In this document: in pieces, positions 7,096 through 15,750 of the stretch
Numbering within the stretch: position 1 is the first letter of the stretch
Layout: each line of letters begins with the position of its first letter
IMG/VR virus record: IMGVR_UViG_3300031963_000623
Span: 1 to 31,459 of that record
DNA from: a virus
DNA length: 31,459 bases
Reading direction: 5' to 3' (one strand)
Position numbers and translations under genes: made by a program
The notes under the pieces: model-generated
The model's input: only the letters and a program-made list of their open reading frames with translations
What the model was told of the DNA's origin: nothing
Database searches by the model: none

Positions 7096-9395
7096 TGTCT
7101 GAACCCGCTGAAATCTCTTCCGTCATCGACCCGGAAAAGCCGCTTGCCGATTGGAAGGTGAGCGATGCCCTGGACGAAATGGACGCCGCCTGCCGCGATG
7201 CCAGCACGTTCCTCAAGCAGATGGCGATCAACGAGCAGACGCGCAAATGTTGGTGGGACAACAAAACGGGCACCGGCAAAAAGGCCAACACCAAGAAAGC
7301 GGATGCCAAGCCCTTCAACGGCGCGGCCGATCACGAGGTGCATCTCACGCAGACGGTGATGAATCGTCGCAACGCCGCCCGCATCGCCGCACTCATGGCC
7401 GGCAGTTTGAACGTCACCCCCATGGAGAGCACCGATGCGAAGCGGGCCGGGCTCATGCGCCAGGTGCTGCGCTACTACCTGAACGGCCCCATGCGCACCG
7501 AGTTTGTCACGCAGGGCCTGCGGGCAGGCAGCTACGCCGACCGCTTTCGTGCCTCGGTGATGTATGTCGGATGGAAGGAAGAGCGCGGCGTGGAGGCCAT
7601 CCAACTCACCGTGCCCATGGTGGCCGAATGGCTGCAAATGCAGACCGCCGCCGAGGCGCAGGACATGACGCTGATCGAAGGCATCGACTTCGAGGCGCTC
7701 GTGCTCGATCCCGCTCGCGAGCAGGAGCTGATCGCTTTGACCCTGCGCAATCTACCCGGAGCCGCGCAGCGTCGCAAAATCGGCGAGGCCTCCGTGAAGA
7801 AAGCGCTGGCCCAGCTCCGCGCCGGAGAGTCGCAGGCCACCGTTCATGCGGCGTATGTCAAGCGCTCCAGCCCGTGCTGGGAGGCGCTTCAGCCGTTCGT
7901 CGATGTGTTCTTCCCCTACGAAACGGTGCTGGAGGATAACCTCGAAAGCTGCCGCTGGATTGCCCGCGTGCGCTGGCGTTCGGCGCAGTGGATTCGCGAG
8001 CAGGCCGCGCTGCATGATTGGGACAAGGCCTGGGTGAAGGAAGTGCTCGAGAAGCACAAGGGCCGCAGTGCCTTGTTCAGCAACAGCATGGCCTCCTATC
8101 CGTGGGCTCTGTCCGGCGCTGGCGTGAACTGGAGCGCCCGGACCAATGGCGAGGCGCAAAATCACCTTTACCAGATCATCGAGCTATGGGACCGCGCTGT
8201 GACCAGCGATGGCCTCACCGGCACCTATCACACGATTCTGCATGCCGATGTGAAGGACAAGGTGGCAAAGCGCAAGCTGCGCATGGACTGGGACGGCTGT
8301 TATCCCTTTGTGCCGTTCACCTTCAGCCAGGATGAGCGCCTCATCCTCGACGGCTTCAGCGTGCCGGAAATCACCATGACCAAGGAGCAGGCGGTCAAAG
8401 CCCAATGGGATAGCCGCACCGATGCCGCCAGCTTGACCACCTTCCCGACGTGGACCGGCGACCCCGAGCTAGAGGGCCTGCGCCCCGCTCCGGGTGTCTT
8501 CCTGCCGTCCATCCGTGGCAAAGTGCCGCAAGCCTTGCAGATCCCGCCGCCCGATGGCCGCAGCATCGAGATCGAACGCACGCTGCGCGATTGCGTGAAT
8601 GAATTCTTCGGCTTCCAAAGCAAGAACCTGCCGGACAGCGTTTCCATGATGATGGGGCAGGCCGATCTGGATTGGTTCATGCTGGCCGTCAGCCAGTGCA
8701 TCGCCCGCACGGCCAATCTCATTCAGCAATACATGCCGCCGCTGCAAGGGGCTCGCATCACCGGCACCAATGAACTCGTCACCGCCAGCGCCGCCGATGT
8801 GCGCGGCGGCTTTGACTTCCAGGTGAAGTTCAACGTCAAGAGCCTCGATGTCGAATGGACCTCGAAGCATCTCGGCTTCATCAAAGACATGATCGTCCCG
8901 CTCGACAATCGCGGCCAGATCAACACCCTGCCCATCCTTGAGGCAGGCTTCAACATGCTCGATCCTACCTTGGCCGCGCAGTGCCTGCCCAAAGATGTGG
9001 ACACCGCGCAGCGGCAGACGCTCGACATGGCCCGCATGCACCTCGCGGAGATATTCAGCGGCGGCGCGCCAGATGTCACCGAGGGCATGGACTTTGGCGG
9101 CCTCGCGCAAGCCGTGACCGATGAAGTCACCCGCAGCCCGCTGCGGCAGCAAACCGTCATCGGCGGCCAGCAGATCCACGTCGTGCTCACCAGCTACCTC
9201 GCAGGCCTTGTGAACAACCAGAAGCAGCACGGCGGCGAAAACGCCCGCATTGGTCGCACACTCACCGAAGATCCGCTCGCCCAGCCCAGCGCGGCGGAAA
9301 ACCTGCTGGAGCAACTGCAAGCCCTGCCGGATGGCGTGAGCTTGTATCAGATGCTTCAGCAGCCGCCCATGATGCAGCCACCCGCCACCGTTTGA
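7095..9395 (+). CDS. Portal protein (head-tail connector)
   Basis: 766 residues from ATG 7095; a longer in-frame start at 7008 would overlap most of the preceding gene's end and is not needed. The sequence has the build of large podovirus-type portals: an acidic N-terminal helix, the segment AADHEVHLTQTVMNRRNAARIAALMAG near 75-100, a central alpha/beta region containing FVDVFFPYETVLEDN, and a long helical C-terminal part with QIIELWDRAVTSDGLTGTYH. Portals form the dodecameric ring at one capsid vertex through which DNA is packaged and ejected. Its place between terminase and scaffold/capsid supports the call. I see no single diagnostic motif, so identity rests on length, composition and gene order. 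Confidence 0.75.
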   Translation: MSEPAEISSVIDPEKPLADWKVSDALDEMDAACRDASTFLKQMAINEQTRKCWWDNKTGTGKKANTKKADAKPFNGAADHEVHLTQTVMNRRNAARIAALMAGSLNVTPMESTDAKRAGLMRQVLRYYLNGPMRTEFVTQGLRAGSYADRFRASVMYVGWKEERGVEAIQLTVPMVAEWLQMQTAAEAQDMTLIEGIDFEALVLDPAREQELIALTLRNLPGAAQRRKIGEASVKKALAQLRAGESQATVHAAYVKRSSPCWEALQPFVDVFFPYETVLEDNLESCRWIARVRWRSAQWIREQAALHDWDKAWVKEVLEKHKGRSALFSNSMASYPWALSGAGVNWSARTNGEAQNHLYQIIELWDRAVTSDGLTGTYHTILHADVKDKVAKRKLRMDWDGCYPFVPFTFSQDERLILDGFSVPEITMTKEQAVKAQWDSRTDAASLTTFPTWTGDPELEGLRPAPGVFLPSIRGKVPQALQIPPPDGRSIEIERTLRDCVNEFFGFQSKNLPDSVSMMMGQADLDWFMLAVSQCIARTANLIQQYMPPLQGARITGTNELVTASAADVRGGFDFQVKFNVKSLDVEWTSKHLGFIKDMIVPLDNRGQINTLPILEAGFNMLDPTLAAQCLPKDVDTAQRQTLDMARMHLAEIFSGGAPDVTEGMDFGGLAQAVTDEVTRSPLRQQTVIGGQQIHVVLTSYLAGLVNNQKQHGGENARIGRTLTEDPLAQPSAAENLLEQLQALPDGVSLYQMLQQPPMMQPPATV

Positions 9396-9396
9396 C

Positions 9397-9705
9397 ATGC
9401 CTGCCAAGAAATCCGAACCCGCCCCCGCTGTCATCCTTTGCACGCCCCTCTATGGGCAGCGCATGCACCTCACACCCGAGGAACGAGCAGCGGCCCGCAA
9501 ACTGGTCTATGACAACCGCAATGACCCCGCGGTGAAAGCCCTGTTTAACCTCATCGAGCGCAAGGCTTTTGACATGCAGCGTGCCGGCATCGAGGCCGAG
9601 GCCACCGCGCACGATCAAGGGCAGGCCTGCGGAGCGCTTTACACCTATCAGGTGGCGCGGGCATGGCTGGAATCACCCCCGCAAGCGGCTGAGCAAGAGG
9701 GCTGA
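9397..9705 (+). CDS. Small hypothetical protein in head module
   Basis: 102 residues, not recognised. A short disordered start is followed by mostly helical sequence (LTPEERAAARKLVYDNRNDPAVKALFNLIERKAFDMQ). It begins 1 base after the portal stop and precedes the scaffold-like gene, so a role in head assembly is plausible. No membrane segment or metal site. Confidence 0.55.
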   Translation: MPAKKSEPAPAVILCTPLYGQRMHLTPEERAAARKLVYDNRNDPAVKALFNLIERKAFDMQRAGIEAEATAHDQGQACGALYTYQVARAWLESPPQAAEQEG

Positions 9706-9778
9706 ACGTCAAAAAGCGCCCGCAAACCGCCCGCACATCGGGGGCGAATCATGGGCAAGGCTTGAGGCGCAAGGGGGC

Positions 9779-9798
9779 GGAGCACTAAAGTGCGCTCC
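9779..9798. repeat. Hairpin before the scaffold gene
   Basis: GGAGCAC, loop TAAA, then GTGCGCTCC with one bulged G. It directly abuts the ATG at 9799. Its GGAG can also serve as a Shine-Dalgarno for GTG 9790, so the hairpin could gate the scaffold start. It shares the GCGCTCC ending with other hairpins here. Confidence 0.6.
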
Positions 9799-11004
9799 AT
9801 GCCTGAATCCGCAACGCCTGCTGATGCCTCGAATGCCGCCGAAACACCGGCAGCCATCATCACGCCGCAAGACGCCACCGCCGAGCACATCGCCCGCGGT
9901 TTGAGTCCTGAGCAGGCCAAGGCCTTCCGCGCCATGCGCAAAGAGAAGAAGGCCAAGGCTGCCGCTGCTGCCGCGCCTGCTGCTGAAACGCCGACGCCTG
10001 CTGCCGCTGCTGAAGCCCCGGCTGACAAGCCTGCCGACAAAGCGCCCGAAGGCGAAGTCATCCAGTTTGATGCCCCCGAGGAAACGCCTGCCGCCGCGGC
10101 GGAGGAAGTGGCCCCAGAAATCACCGAGGAAGAACTCGCTAAGCTCGACGAGAAAGCCCGCAAACGCATCACCGAGGCCAGCAAGGAAGCGGCCAAGGTG
10201 CGCAAGCGTGCGCAGGAGGCTGAGGCCAAGCTCAAAGAGCACGAGGCCAAAGTCACCGAGCTGGAAACCAAACTGGCCGACATCGAGAAGCAAGGCAACG
10301 AAGCCGCCGTGCGATCCGCCGGGCTCGCTGGCAATGCCTTTGTCCATTTCAAAGACGGCCACGCCGTCGCTACTTGGGCGGAGAACGCCAAGGATGCTCT
10401 CGCTCTGCTCTCGTATCACGAGCGCGAGGTGAAAGCCGGTCGCCGCAGTGAAGACGATCCCGTCACGCACACCTTGCCCACCGGGCAGGAGATCGAGCTG
10501 CGTGCCTCCGATCTGCCGGTGTATCAGCAGCGCGTCACCGATGCGCAGCAATGGTTCACCCATGATGCCAAGGTCAGCCAGGTGCGCGAGTCCGCCACCA
10601 AGCTGGCCGAAAAGCATGCCACCACCAAAGGTTACAAGGAGGCGCGTGAAGCCTACCTCAAAGACGCCAACCTTCCCGCCCGGCTCGAAGAGCTGGCCGC
10701 CAAGGCCGCGCTCTACGACGTGCTGCAAAGCCGCCGTGCCGTCATCACTTTCCCGGATGCAGCAGGCGCTGCGACCAAAGCGCCCTCCGCCAAGGAGTCC
10801 ATCCCCCGCCAAGACCCGCCGAGCGAAACCCGAGCCAGCACTCCACGCCTGGCATCGGTGAATGAGCACGGCTCTGACCTCGCGGCTCGCAAGAGCCTTC
10901 TCATGCAGAAGGCGAAGACGGCGAAGACCGAAGACGAGCGCCAGAAGTATCTCAAAGAAGCCATCAAGCTCGGGCCTGTGCAGCGCACGGCGCGTGCCGC
11001 CTGA
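9790..11004 (+). CDS. Scaffolding-like protein
   Basis: 404 residues if GTG 9790 is used (GGAG 7 bases upstream) or 401 from ATG 9799. Residues about 1-115 are Ala/Pro/Glu-rich and probably disordered. Residues about 115-180 form a highly charged heptad-like coiled coil (TEEELAKLDEKARKRITEASK onward through LETKLADIEKQG). A globular-looking middle follows, then a basic C-terminal tail rich in Lys/Arg. Disordered plus coiled-coil organisation with a basic end, directly before the capsid gene, is typical of phage scaffolds that template procapsid assembly and then leave. No protease domain is visible. A minor capsid role is the main alternative. Confidence 0.65.
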   Translation: MRSMPESATPADASNAAETPAAIITPQDATAEHIARGLSPEQAKAFRAMRKEKKAKAAAAAAPAAETPTPAAAAEAPADKPADKAPEGEVIQFDAPEETPAAAAEEVAPEITEEELAKLDEKARKRITEASKEAAKVRKRAQEAEAKLKEHEAKVTELETKLADIEKQGNEAAVRSAGLAGNAFVHFKDGHAVATWAENAKDALALLSYHEREVKAGRRSEDDPVTHTLPTGQEIELRASDLPVYQQRVTDAQQWFTHDAKVSQVRESATKLAEKHATTKGYKEAREAYLKDANLPARLEELAAKAALYDVLQSRRAVITFPDAAGAATKAPSAKESIPRQDPPSETRASTPRLASVNEHGSDLAARKSLLMQKAKTAKTEDERQKYLKEAIKLGPVQRTARAA

Positions 11005-11052
11005 GCTTCACCCCTCCGCGTGGAACCCAAACCATCAACTTTCTAGCATACC

Positions 11053-12282
11053 ATGGCTCAAGCCCTTTCCTCCACCGTCCCTGCGATCCACGAAGATCTC
11101 GCCGACGAAATCGCTCTTCTCGACAACGAGAACACCATCTTCAGCTCCACCGTCCAATCCGGCGGCTCGGCTGAAAACTCCGTCTATTCCCGCGTCGCGG
11201 ACAAGCACCTGACCGGCCGCCTTGGCGGTGTCGAAGAAGGTGATTCCGTGACCCGCGCCAGCGTGTCCAATCACTTCACCAACCGCGCCAAGATCTACGG
11301 TGCCGTGCAGCAAAAGCGCGAAACCTACGGCGTGTCCAAGCGCGTCGAAAAAGTCGAAAACACCGCCGGTGTTGCCAACGAAGTCGGCGAGTCCCGCTTC
11401 CGCGCTCTTGAGCGCTACAAGCAGGGCACCGAAATCACCCACCTGTCTGCGCAGCTTGCCAACGACAATGCGTATGCGCACGACGACGAGGGCCGCCTCG
11501 GCCAGATGCACCTCACCATGGGTGCCAGCGGCTACGTCGAAAGCTCCGCGCAGGGCACCGATTCCACTTTCCAAGTGGACAGCAACTATCGCCCCGGTGC
11601 GTCGCAGCTCATCAACGTCGCCAGCGCCTCGGCTTTCACCGAGACGAACATGCGAACGCTCCTGCTGGAGTGCCGCCAGGCCAAGCGCAAGAACGTCAAG
11701 CTGACGATGTTCGCAACGACGGACTTTGCAAACCACCTCGCCACGTTCTTCGACAGCGGCACGCTGACGAACACCGCCACGCCGATCCGCCGCTTCAACC
11801 AGGACAGCACGGATCACGAGATCACCAGCATGCTCACCGGCTACCGCACTGCGTTCGGCAGCCTCATGGTCGTGCCCACCGAGCACCTCAACGGCGTCCG
11901 CAATGCGGGCAGCCTCGCCGGTGCATCCACCACGAACACCTCCACCAATGTGGACGTGACCAGCACGGCCGGCCTGCAATCCGGCATGAAAATCGGCGGC
12001 ACCGGCATCCCGGCGGGTGCTTACATCGCCAGCATCACCAACAGCACGCGCTTCGTGCTGTCCTCCGCGGCCACCGCCACCGGATCACCCACGCTCACGC
12101 TGGGTGATTTCGATCACGCGCTGGCGCTGGAGATGGAATACTTCTACGAGCTGCTCAACGGCCTCGAAGAAGTGGACCTCTCACCGGATGGCAGCGGCAC
12201 GCAGGGCTATGTGGAAGGCTTCTTCAGCCTTTTCTGCTCGATGCCCGCCGTTCACGGCAAGGTTTACACCGCCGTCGCTTAA
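11053..12282 (+). CDS. Major capsid protein, SU10-like (DUF5309 type) with inserted module
   Basis: 409 residues. The opening (LADEIALLDNENTIFSSTV), the region of VEEGDSVTRASVSNHFTNRAKIYGAVQQ, and FTETNMRTLLLECRQAKRKNVKLTMFATTDF followed by YRTAFGSLMVVPTEHL match the pattern of SU10-type HK97-fold major capsid proteins. Near residues 290-353 a Thr/Ser/Gly-rich module (STTNTSTNVDVTSTAGLQSG, then IGGTGIPAG) interrupts the fold before the closing strands (LEMEYFYELLNGLEE). That module resembles small beta-rich decoration domains common in phage proteins and may be surface exposed. Gene order after scaffold agrees. The leader lacks a Shine-Dalgarno. Confidence 0.85.
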   Translation: MAQALSSTVPAIHEDLADEIALLDNENTIFSSTVQSGGSAENSVYSRVADKHLTGRLGGVEEGDSVTRASVSNHFTNRAKIYGAVQQKRETYGVSKRVEKVENTAGVANEVGESRFRALERYKQGTEITHLSAQLANDNAYAHDDEGRLGQMHLTMGASGYVESSAQGTDSTFQVDSNYRPGASQLINVASASAFTETNMRTLLLECRQAKRKNVKLTMFATTDFANHLATFFDSGTLTNTATPIRRFNQDSTDHEITSMLTGYRTAFGSLMVVPTEHLNGVRNAGSLAGASTTNTSTNVDVTSTAGLQSGMKIGGTGIPAGAYIASITNSTRFVLSSAATATGSPTLTLGDFDHALALEMEYFYELLNGLEEVDLSPDGSGTQGYVEGFFSLFCSMPAVHGKVYTAVA

Positions 12283-12288
12283 CGCATC

Positions 12289-12305
12289 CCCGCCGGGCAG
12301 GCGGG
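12289..12305 (+). terminator. GC hairpin after the capsid gene, possible terminator or REP-like element
   Basis: CCCGCC, loop GGGCA, GGCGGG, beginning 7 bases after the capsid stop and followed by GAAGGCGCTCC and a stretch of TTG repeats rather than a clean T run. It could attenuate transcription after the highly expressed capsid gene. The same 150-base gap (12283-12432) holds a second hairpin and no gene. Confidence 0.45.
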
Positions 12306-12398
12306 TGAAGGCGCTCCTTGTTGTTGTTGTGACCGCATCGACGCACCCTTCCCCGGTTCTCACCTGCCTGCCCTGGCGGCCCCTTTTCCCATCTGACA

Positions 12399-12416
12399 GC
12401 GGGCAAGAGTGCCCGC
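12399..12416. repeat. Perfect 7-bp hairpin ending in GCGCTCC
   Basis: GCGGGCA, loop AGAG, TGCCCGC, continuing into GCTCCTTT. It lies 16 bases before the next start codon in the gap after the capsid gene. Form and 3' tail match a REP-like family seen at several gene junctions here. Confidence 0.6.
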
Positions 12417-12432
12417 GCTCCTTTCGTGATTT

Positions 12433-12933
12433 ATGTGGAATCCTGACAAAGCACCGGTGCTTGGCTTTGAGAAGCTGGCCAAACGTGTGGGCCTGCACAA
12501 AGCCCGTGCGATCTTCGCCGCCTATCAGCGGAAGCTGGAGATCGACAATCATCACGCCGCCGAGCAGGAAAAGCGTGCCGCTGAACTGCGGCGCAAGCGT
12601 GGTCCCGTCGTCGTGCGCAATGACTTCGACATGGCGCCCGCGTATCACATCGCCCCGCTGACCTACAAGCAGCTTTACCGCAGCACCCTGGGTGAGCGCG
12701 GCTGCAAGGGCGGCGAGGTCTTCGATGATGAGACGATGCTCAAGGACTTCCTCAAACGGAATCCTGACTGCGCTCCGCAAAAGGTCATCACTGGCGACAT
12801 CCGCAGCGGATGGACCGCCGCGCTGGAGCAGGCGGCCAAAGAGGGCCGCATGCACCGCGCCATGCAGTTTGCTAAGGTCAGCGTGCAACTTCAAAAAGCG
12901 GCACAGGAGGGCCGCACCGCCCTCGTGGCCTGA
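12433..12933 (+). CDS. Hypothetical head or neck protein
   Basis: 166 residues, not recognised. It is helical and basic in the first 60 residues (KLAKRVGLHKARAIFAAYQRKLEI), has a middle segment with APAYHIAPLTYKQLYRSTLG, and a C-terminal helix (AALEQAAKEGRMHRAMQFAKVSVQLQKA). Position after the capsid gene suggests a head-completion or adaptor role. No membrane segment. It ends 7 bases before the next ATG. Confidence 0.5.
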   Translation: MWNPDKAPVLGFEKLAKRVGLHKARAIFAAYQRKLEIDNHHAAEQEKRAAELRRKRGPVVVRNDFDMAPAYHIAPLTYKQLYRSTLGERGCKGGEVFDDETMLKDFLKRNPDCAPQKVITGDIRSGWTAALEQAAKEGRMHRAMQFAKVSVQLQKAAQEGRTALVA

Positions 12934-12940
12934 CACCGCC

Positions 12941-13648
12941 ATGGCCGTGCGTGAACACATCGCCTTCAACACGGCCTTTGAAGATGCCGTCCGCCCCACG
13001 GGCCTGCTCACGGCCATGAGCAGCAATGCCACAGTCAAAAGCGATCTGCTGGCGCTCTTCAATCGCAGTTACAAGATCGGCTACGAGCTGCCTTTCCAAA
13101 GCAATGTGTTTTGGGAAGATGCCCGCACCTGGGCGGAGATCACGCCGAGCAGCGGCCTCATCGCCTGGGATGTGCTGGGGGATGCCCGGAACATCGAAGT
13201 CTGGACCAAAGACCCGCGGGAGACGCGGCTCGCCAGCAGCGTCACCTTCTTCACCGACAAAACCGGCCTCGCCGTGAGCGAGGAACTGGAAACCGTGTGG
13301 GTGAGCTGGGTGCCGCGCATCTACAAATTCAACACGACCGCCTGGGCCACGGCCACCGCCTATGTCGTCGGCGATGTGCGCACCGTGAGCACCAGCGGCG
13401 AGTGCTATCGCTGCCTTGTCGGACACACCAGCGGCACCTTTACCACTGATCTGGCGGCCAGCAGATGGGTGCTCATGCCCGTGCTGGAGGTGCTGCACGA
13501 GTTTCTCATCCGCCACCTGCATGCCACGCACCTCCGCGAAACCGGCCAGGTGCAGACCGGTGTCTCCCTGCAAACCGCCGCCTTGCAAGACCTCCTCGAA
13601 ACCCACCGCGCCGAGCTGCGGCGCAACCGCGAAACCCCCAAACCCTGA
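12941..13648 (+). CDS. Neck or tail protein with inserted CBM5/12-like module
   Basis: 235 residues from ATG 12941; the frame extends upstream but overlaps the previous gene. The N-terminal part (FEDAVRPTGLLTAMSSNATV) and the C-terminal helical part (about 185-235) look like one structural protein. Between them, about 127-180, lies a compact aromatic module with W-x-TATAYVVGDVRT, then GECYRCLVGHTSG and a closing RWVLM, the spacing of carbohydrate-binding modules of the CBM5/12 type seen in chitinases and some phage tail proteins. It could bind host surface glycans or just reinforce the virion. Module identity is pattern-based. Confidence 0.55.
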   Translation: MAVREHIAFNTAFEDAVRPTGLLTAMSSNATVKSDLLALFNRSYKIGYELPFQSNVFWEDARTWAEITPSSGLIAWDVLGDARNIEVWTKDPRETRLASSVTFFTDKTGLAVSEELETVWVSWVPRIYKFNTTAWATATAYVVGDVRTVSTSGECYRCLVGHTSGTFTTDLAASRWVLMPVLEVLHEFLIRHLHATHLRETGQVQTGVSLQTAALQDLLETHRAELRRNRETPKP

Positions 13649-13654
13649 TTTATT

Positions 13655-13972
13655 ATGGACGCCGTTCGATCCTGTGACCTTCAATCTTCCACCACGCCAA
13701 GCACTGACGCCATCGCCACGGCCAATGCCACCGTCTTCACGCTGGCGCCCGGTGAAATCGGCTTCATCCAAAACCTTGATGATGCCGCGCTTGCCGTGAA
13801 ATACGGAACCGGTGCCAGCACCACCAGCCTGCACCTGATCCTGCAAGCGGGCTCCGCCGCGGATGATGGCAAAGGTGGATTCGTTTACATCACCGATTAC
13901 GCCGGTCCCGTCAGCGTGGCTGCCATGAGCGGCAGCCCGCGGTTCATCGCCTGGAAACGCGCTCATTGCTAA
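13655..13972 (+). CDS. Small beta-rich virion-like protein
   Basis: 105 residues. Short strands alternate with Gly/Ser/Thr turns (TVFTLAPGEIGFIQNLDDAALAVKYGTGAS, then LHLILQAGSAADDG and GPVSVAAM), consistent with a small beta-sandwich decoration or head-tail protein. It begins 6 bases after the preceding stop and ends 4 bases before the adhesin gene. I know no specific family. No signal peptide. Confidence 0.5.
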   Translation: MDAVRSCDLQSSTTPSTDAIATANATVFTLAPGEIGFIQNLDDAALAVKYGTGASTTSLHLILQAGSAADDGKGGFVYITDYAGPVSVAAMSGSPRFIAWKRAHC

Positions 13973-13976
13973 GCCC

Positions 13977-14903
13977 ATGACGCCCCTGCTGCACAATCCT
14001 TCTCGCTTGATCAACCCGCTGGCCCGCCAGCGGTTCATCGGGTATGGGACGGGGATGGGGGGAGGTGGCTCGTTTACCGGGGCTCTCGATGCTTACACAA
14101 CCAATCTGGATGCGGCGTGGAGCGTCAGCCGCAGGCTGCTCACGAGCTACTCGGGAGCACTGATCCGCGTGCGTCGCAGCTCGGATAACACGGAGCAGGA
14201 CATTGGTTATGTCGACGCCACGGGGCTGCTGGACACGGCGGCCTTGCTGTCCTTTGTGGGCGCGGGGAATGGCTTTGTCTGCAAGGTGTATGCGCAGAGC
14301 GGTGGGAGCGGTAAAGATTTCTTGCAAACAACCGCGGCCTCGCAGCTCCGCATTGTCAATGCCGGCAGTCTGATCACCACAGGCACAAACAACCGCGTCA
14401 TGGCGGAGGTGATCAGCGCCAGCACGCAGTTCATGGCCACGGCGGCCTTTACCGCGCTCACCGGCAGTAGCCTGACCATGAGCGCCTTTTTCCGAGCTAC
14501 TGCCAACAGCCCGGCAGGCCGCTTGTTTGGAGGGGCGCAAACAAGCCAGAATGATTCCGGCATTGGTGGCTGGATTCCTGCCTATCTTGCCAGCCCTGGC
14601 ATCAAATCATTTGATTCACCTGACAGGGCAACTTTAACGGTCAGCATGCCGGTGAACCTCAGCTATTCCTCGCTGAGCATCAGCACGGGTCACACGCTGC
14701 GCATTGCCGGCAGCAGCAATACCAGCAGCTTCACCCCGGCGGCCAAGAACATTCAGCACTGGCTGCTGTTCTGCTATTCGACCAGCATCGGGCAGTCCCA
14801 CACCGGGGACATGTTTGGTGAGGCATCGACTTGGACAGCAAACCGCGACAGCGATCAGGCCGCCATTATCGCCGAGCGCAATACTTTCTACGGAGCCCCC
14901 TGA
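13977..14903 (+). CDS. Lectin-like virion adhesin, arabinofuranosidase-catalytic-domain type
   Basis: 308 residues. After a 35-residue start comes AYTTNLDAAWSVSRRLLTSYSG-type sequence, then LIRVRRSSDNTEQDIGYVD, DTAALLSFVG and VYAQSGGSGKDFLQTT. This run is what databases commonly label as the arabinofuranosidase B catalytic-like domain in phage tail proteins; the fold is a concanavalin-like beta sandwich and many members are probably binding proteins rather than enzymes. The rest (about 140-308) is another beta-rich Ser/Thr/Gly segment. It probably binds cell-surface glycan during adsorption. Activity cannot be judged because I cannot place catalytic residues. It overlaps the next gene by TGATG. 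Confidence 0.6.
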   Translation: MTPLLHNPSRLINPLARQRFIGYGTGMGGGGSFTGALDAYTTNLDAAWSVSRRLLTSYSGALIRVRRSSDNTEQDIGYVDATGLLDTAALLSFVGAGNGFVCKVYAQSGGSGKDFLQTTAASQLRIVNAGSLITTGTNNRVMAEVISASTQFMATAAFTALTGSSLTMSAFFRATANSPAGRLFGGAQTSQNDSGIGGWIPAYLASPGIKSFDSPDRATLTVSMPVNLSYSSLSISTGHTLRIAGSSNTSSFTPAAKNIQHWLLFCYSTSIGQSHTGDMFGEASTWTANRDSDQAAIIAERNTFYGAP

Positions 14904-15310
14904 TGATACGCTACGTTCCATCTTCCGCCGCTGAAACCCTGAGTGATGCGCTCTGGGCTCTGACCCGTCCGCCGCAGGTGAGGCAGCCGGAGGACACCTC
15001 CAAGATGTTCCCGTGGGTGGATGATTTGCAAGTGCCCTCCAAACGCTGGCTAATCGTGGACACCACGTTTACCATTCCCGTGCATGCCGAGGCGGAGCTG
15101 GATGGCATCGCGGACATCCTTCAGCCTTGGATTGATGCCGGGCAGCTTCCGGCCGATACGAACGCCACGCTTGCTGCCTTCATCGAATCGAAGCGCGGGC
15201 AGATGCTGACAGTGTATGACGCCTTTCCCCAGCTCTTCAAAGACCTGAGCAAGAGCTACGAAGAAATGATCTCCGCTGGATGGCTGGCGGTTCCCGGAGG
15301 TGCGCCATGA
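14903..15310 (+). CDS. Hypothetical protein after the adhesin
   Basis: 135 residues from ATG 14903. It has an N-terminal segment with RYVPSSAAETLSDALWAL, a strand-rich middle (RWLIVDTTFTIPVHAEAELDG) and a helical end (LPADTNATLAAFIESKRGQM). I do not recognise it. Coupled on both sides (TGATG with the adhesin, ATGA with the next gene), it may be an adhesin accessory protein or chaperone, but only position argues for that. Confidence 0.5.
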   Translation: MIRYVPSSAAETLSDALWALTRPPQVRQPEDTSKMFPWVDDLQVPSKRWLIVDTTFTIPVHAEAELDGIADILQPWIDAGQLPADTNATLAAFIESKRGQMLTVYDAFPQLFKDLSKSYEEMISAGWLAVPGGAP

Positions 15311-15750
15311 GCATCATGGAAGACAACGGCACTGAAATCATCCGCGTGGGCACCATCAATGCGTGGGCGTTCAAGATTGCGATTTGGATCGCGCCACTCT
15401 TCAGCCTGTGGCTGGTGACGAAGGTGCTGGCGCATGACACCGACATCGCCGTCCTGAAAATGCAGATGAGCATGAGCGGCGGCAAGGGCATCTCCCAAAG
15501 CGTGAACGTGGGCCAGCATGACAAGGCCGCTGCCGCTGCCGCTGCCGAAGCCAGCGCCAAGACATGGCTGACGACCAAGGACGTGGCCGCCCGTGAGGGC
15601 ATCACGGAGCGCACGGTGATCAACTACATCGAGAACGGCATGATCGAGCCCACGCCGAGGAAGAACGGCAAGAGCTGGGAGATTGCCGCGAATTTCCGCA
15701 TCGTGCCGAATGATTCCGAAAACTGCGGAGAGATTCCGCAAGGCCCATGA
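15307..15750 (+). CDS. Membrane-anchored helix-turn-helix protein
   Basis: 147 residues from ATG 15307. Residues about 17-42 (AWAFKIAIWIAPLFSLWLVTKV) form one transmembrane helix. An Ala-rich linker (about 75-85) leads to TTKDVAAREGITERTVINYIENGMIEP near 89-116, a clear excisionase/MerR-like (HTH_17 type) helix-turn-helix, followed by a Trp-containing wing (RKNGKSWEIAANF). A short tail follows. A membrane segment joined to a DNA-binding module is unusual in this position between adhesin and lysis genes. It overlaps both neighbours by ATGA. It could be a membrane-tethered regulator, or a holin-like protein carrying a reused helix-turn-helix. Both parts are visible; the role is unknown. Confidence 0.6.
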   Translation: MSIMEDNGTEIIRVGTINAWAFKIAIWIAPLFSLWLVTKVLAHDTDIAVLKMQMSMSGGKGISQSVNVGQHDKAAAAAAAEASAKTWLTTKDVAAREGITERTVINYIENGMIEPTPRKNGKSWEIAANFRIVPNDSENCGEIPQGP

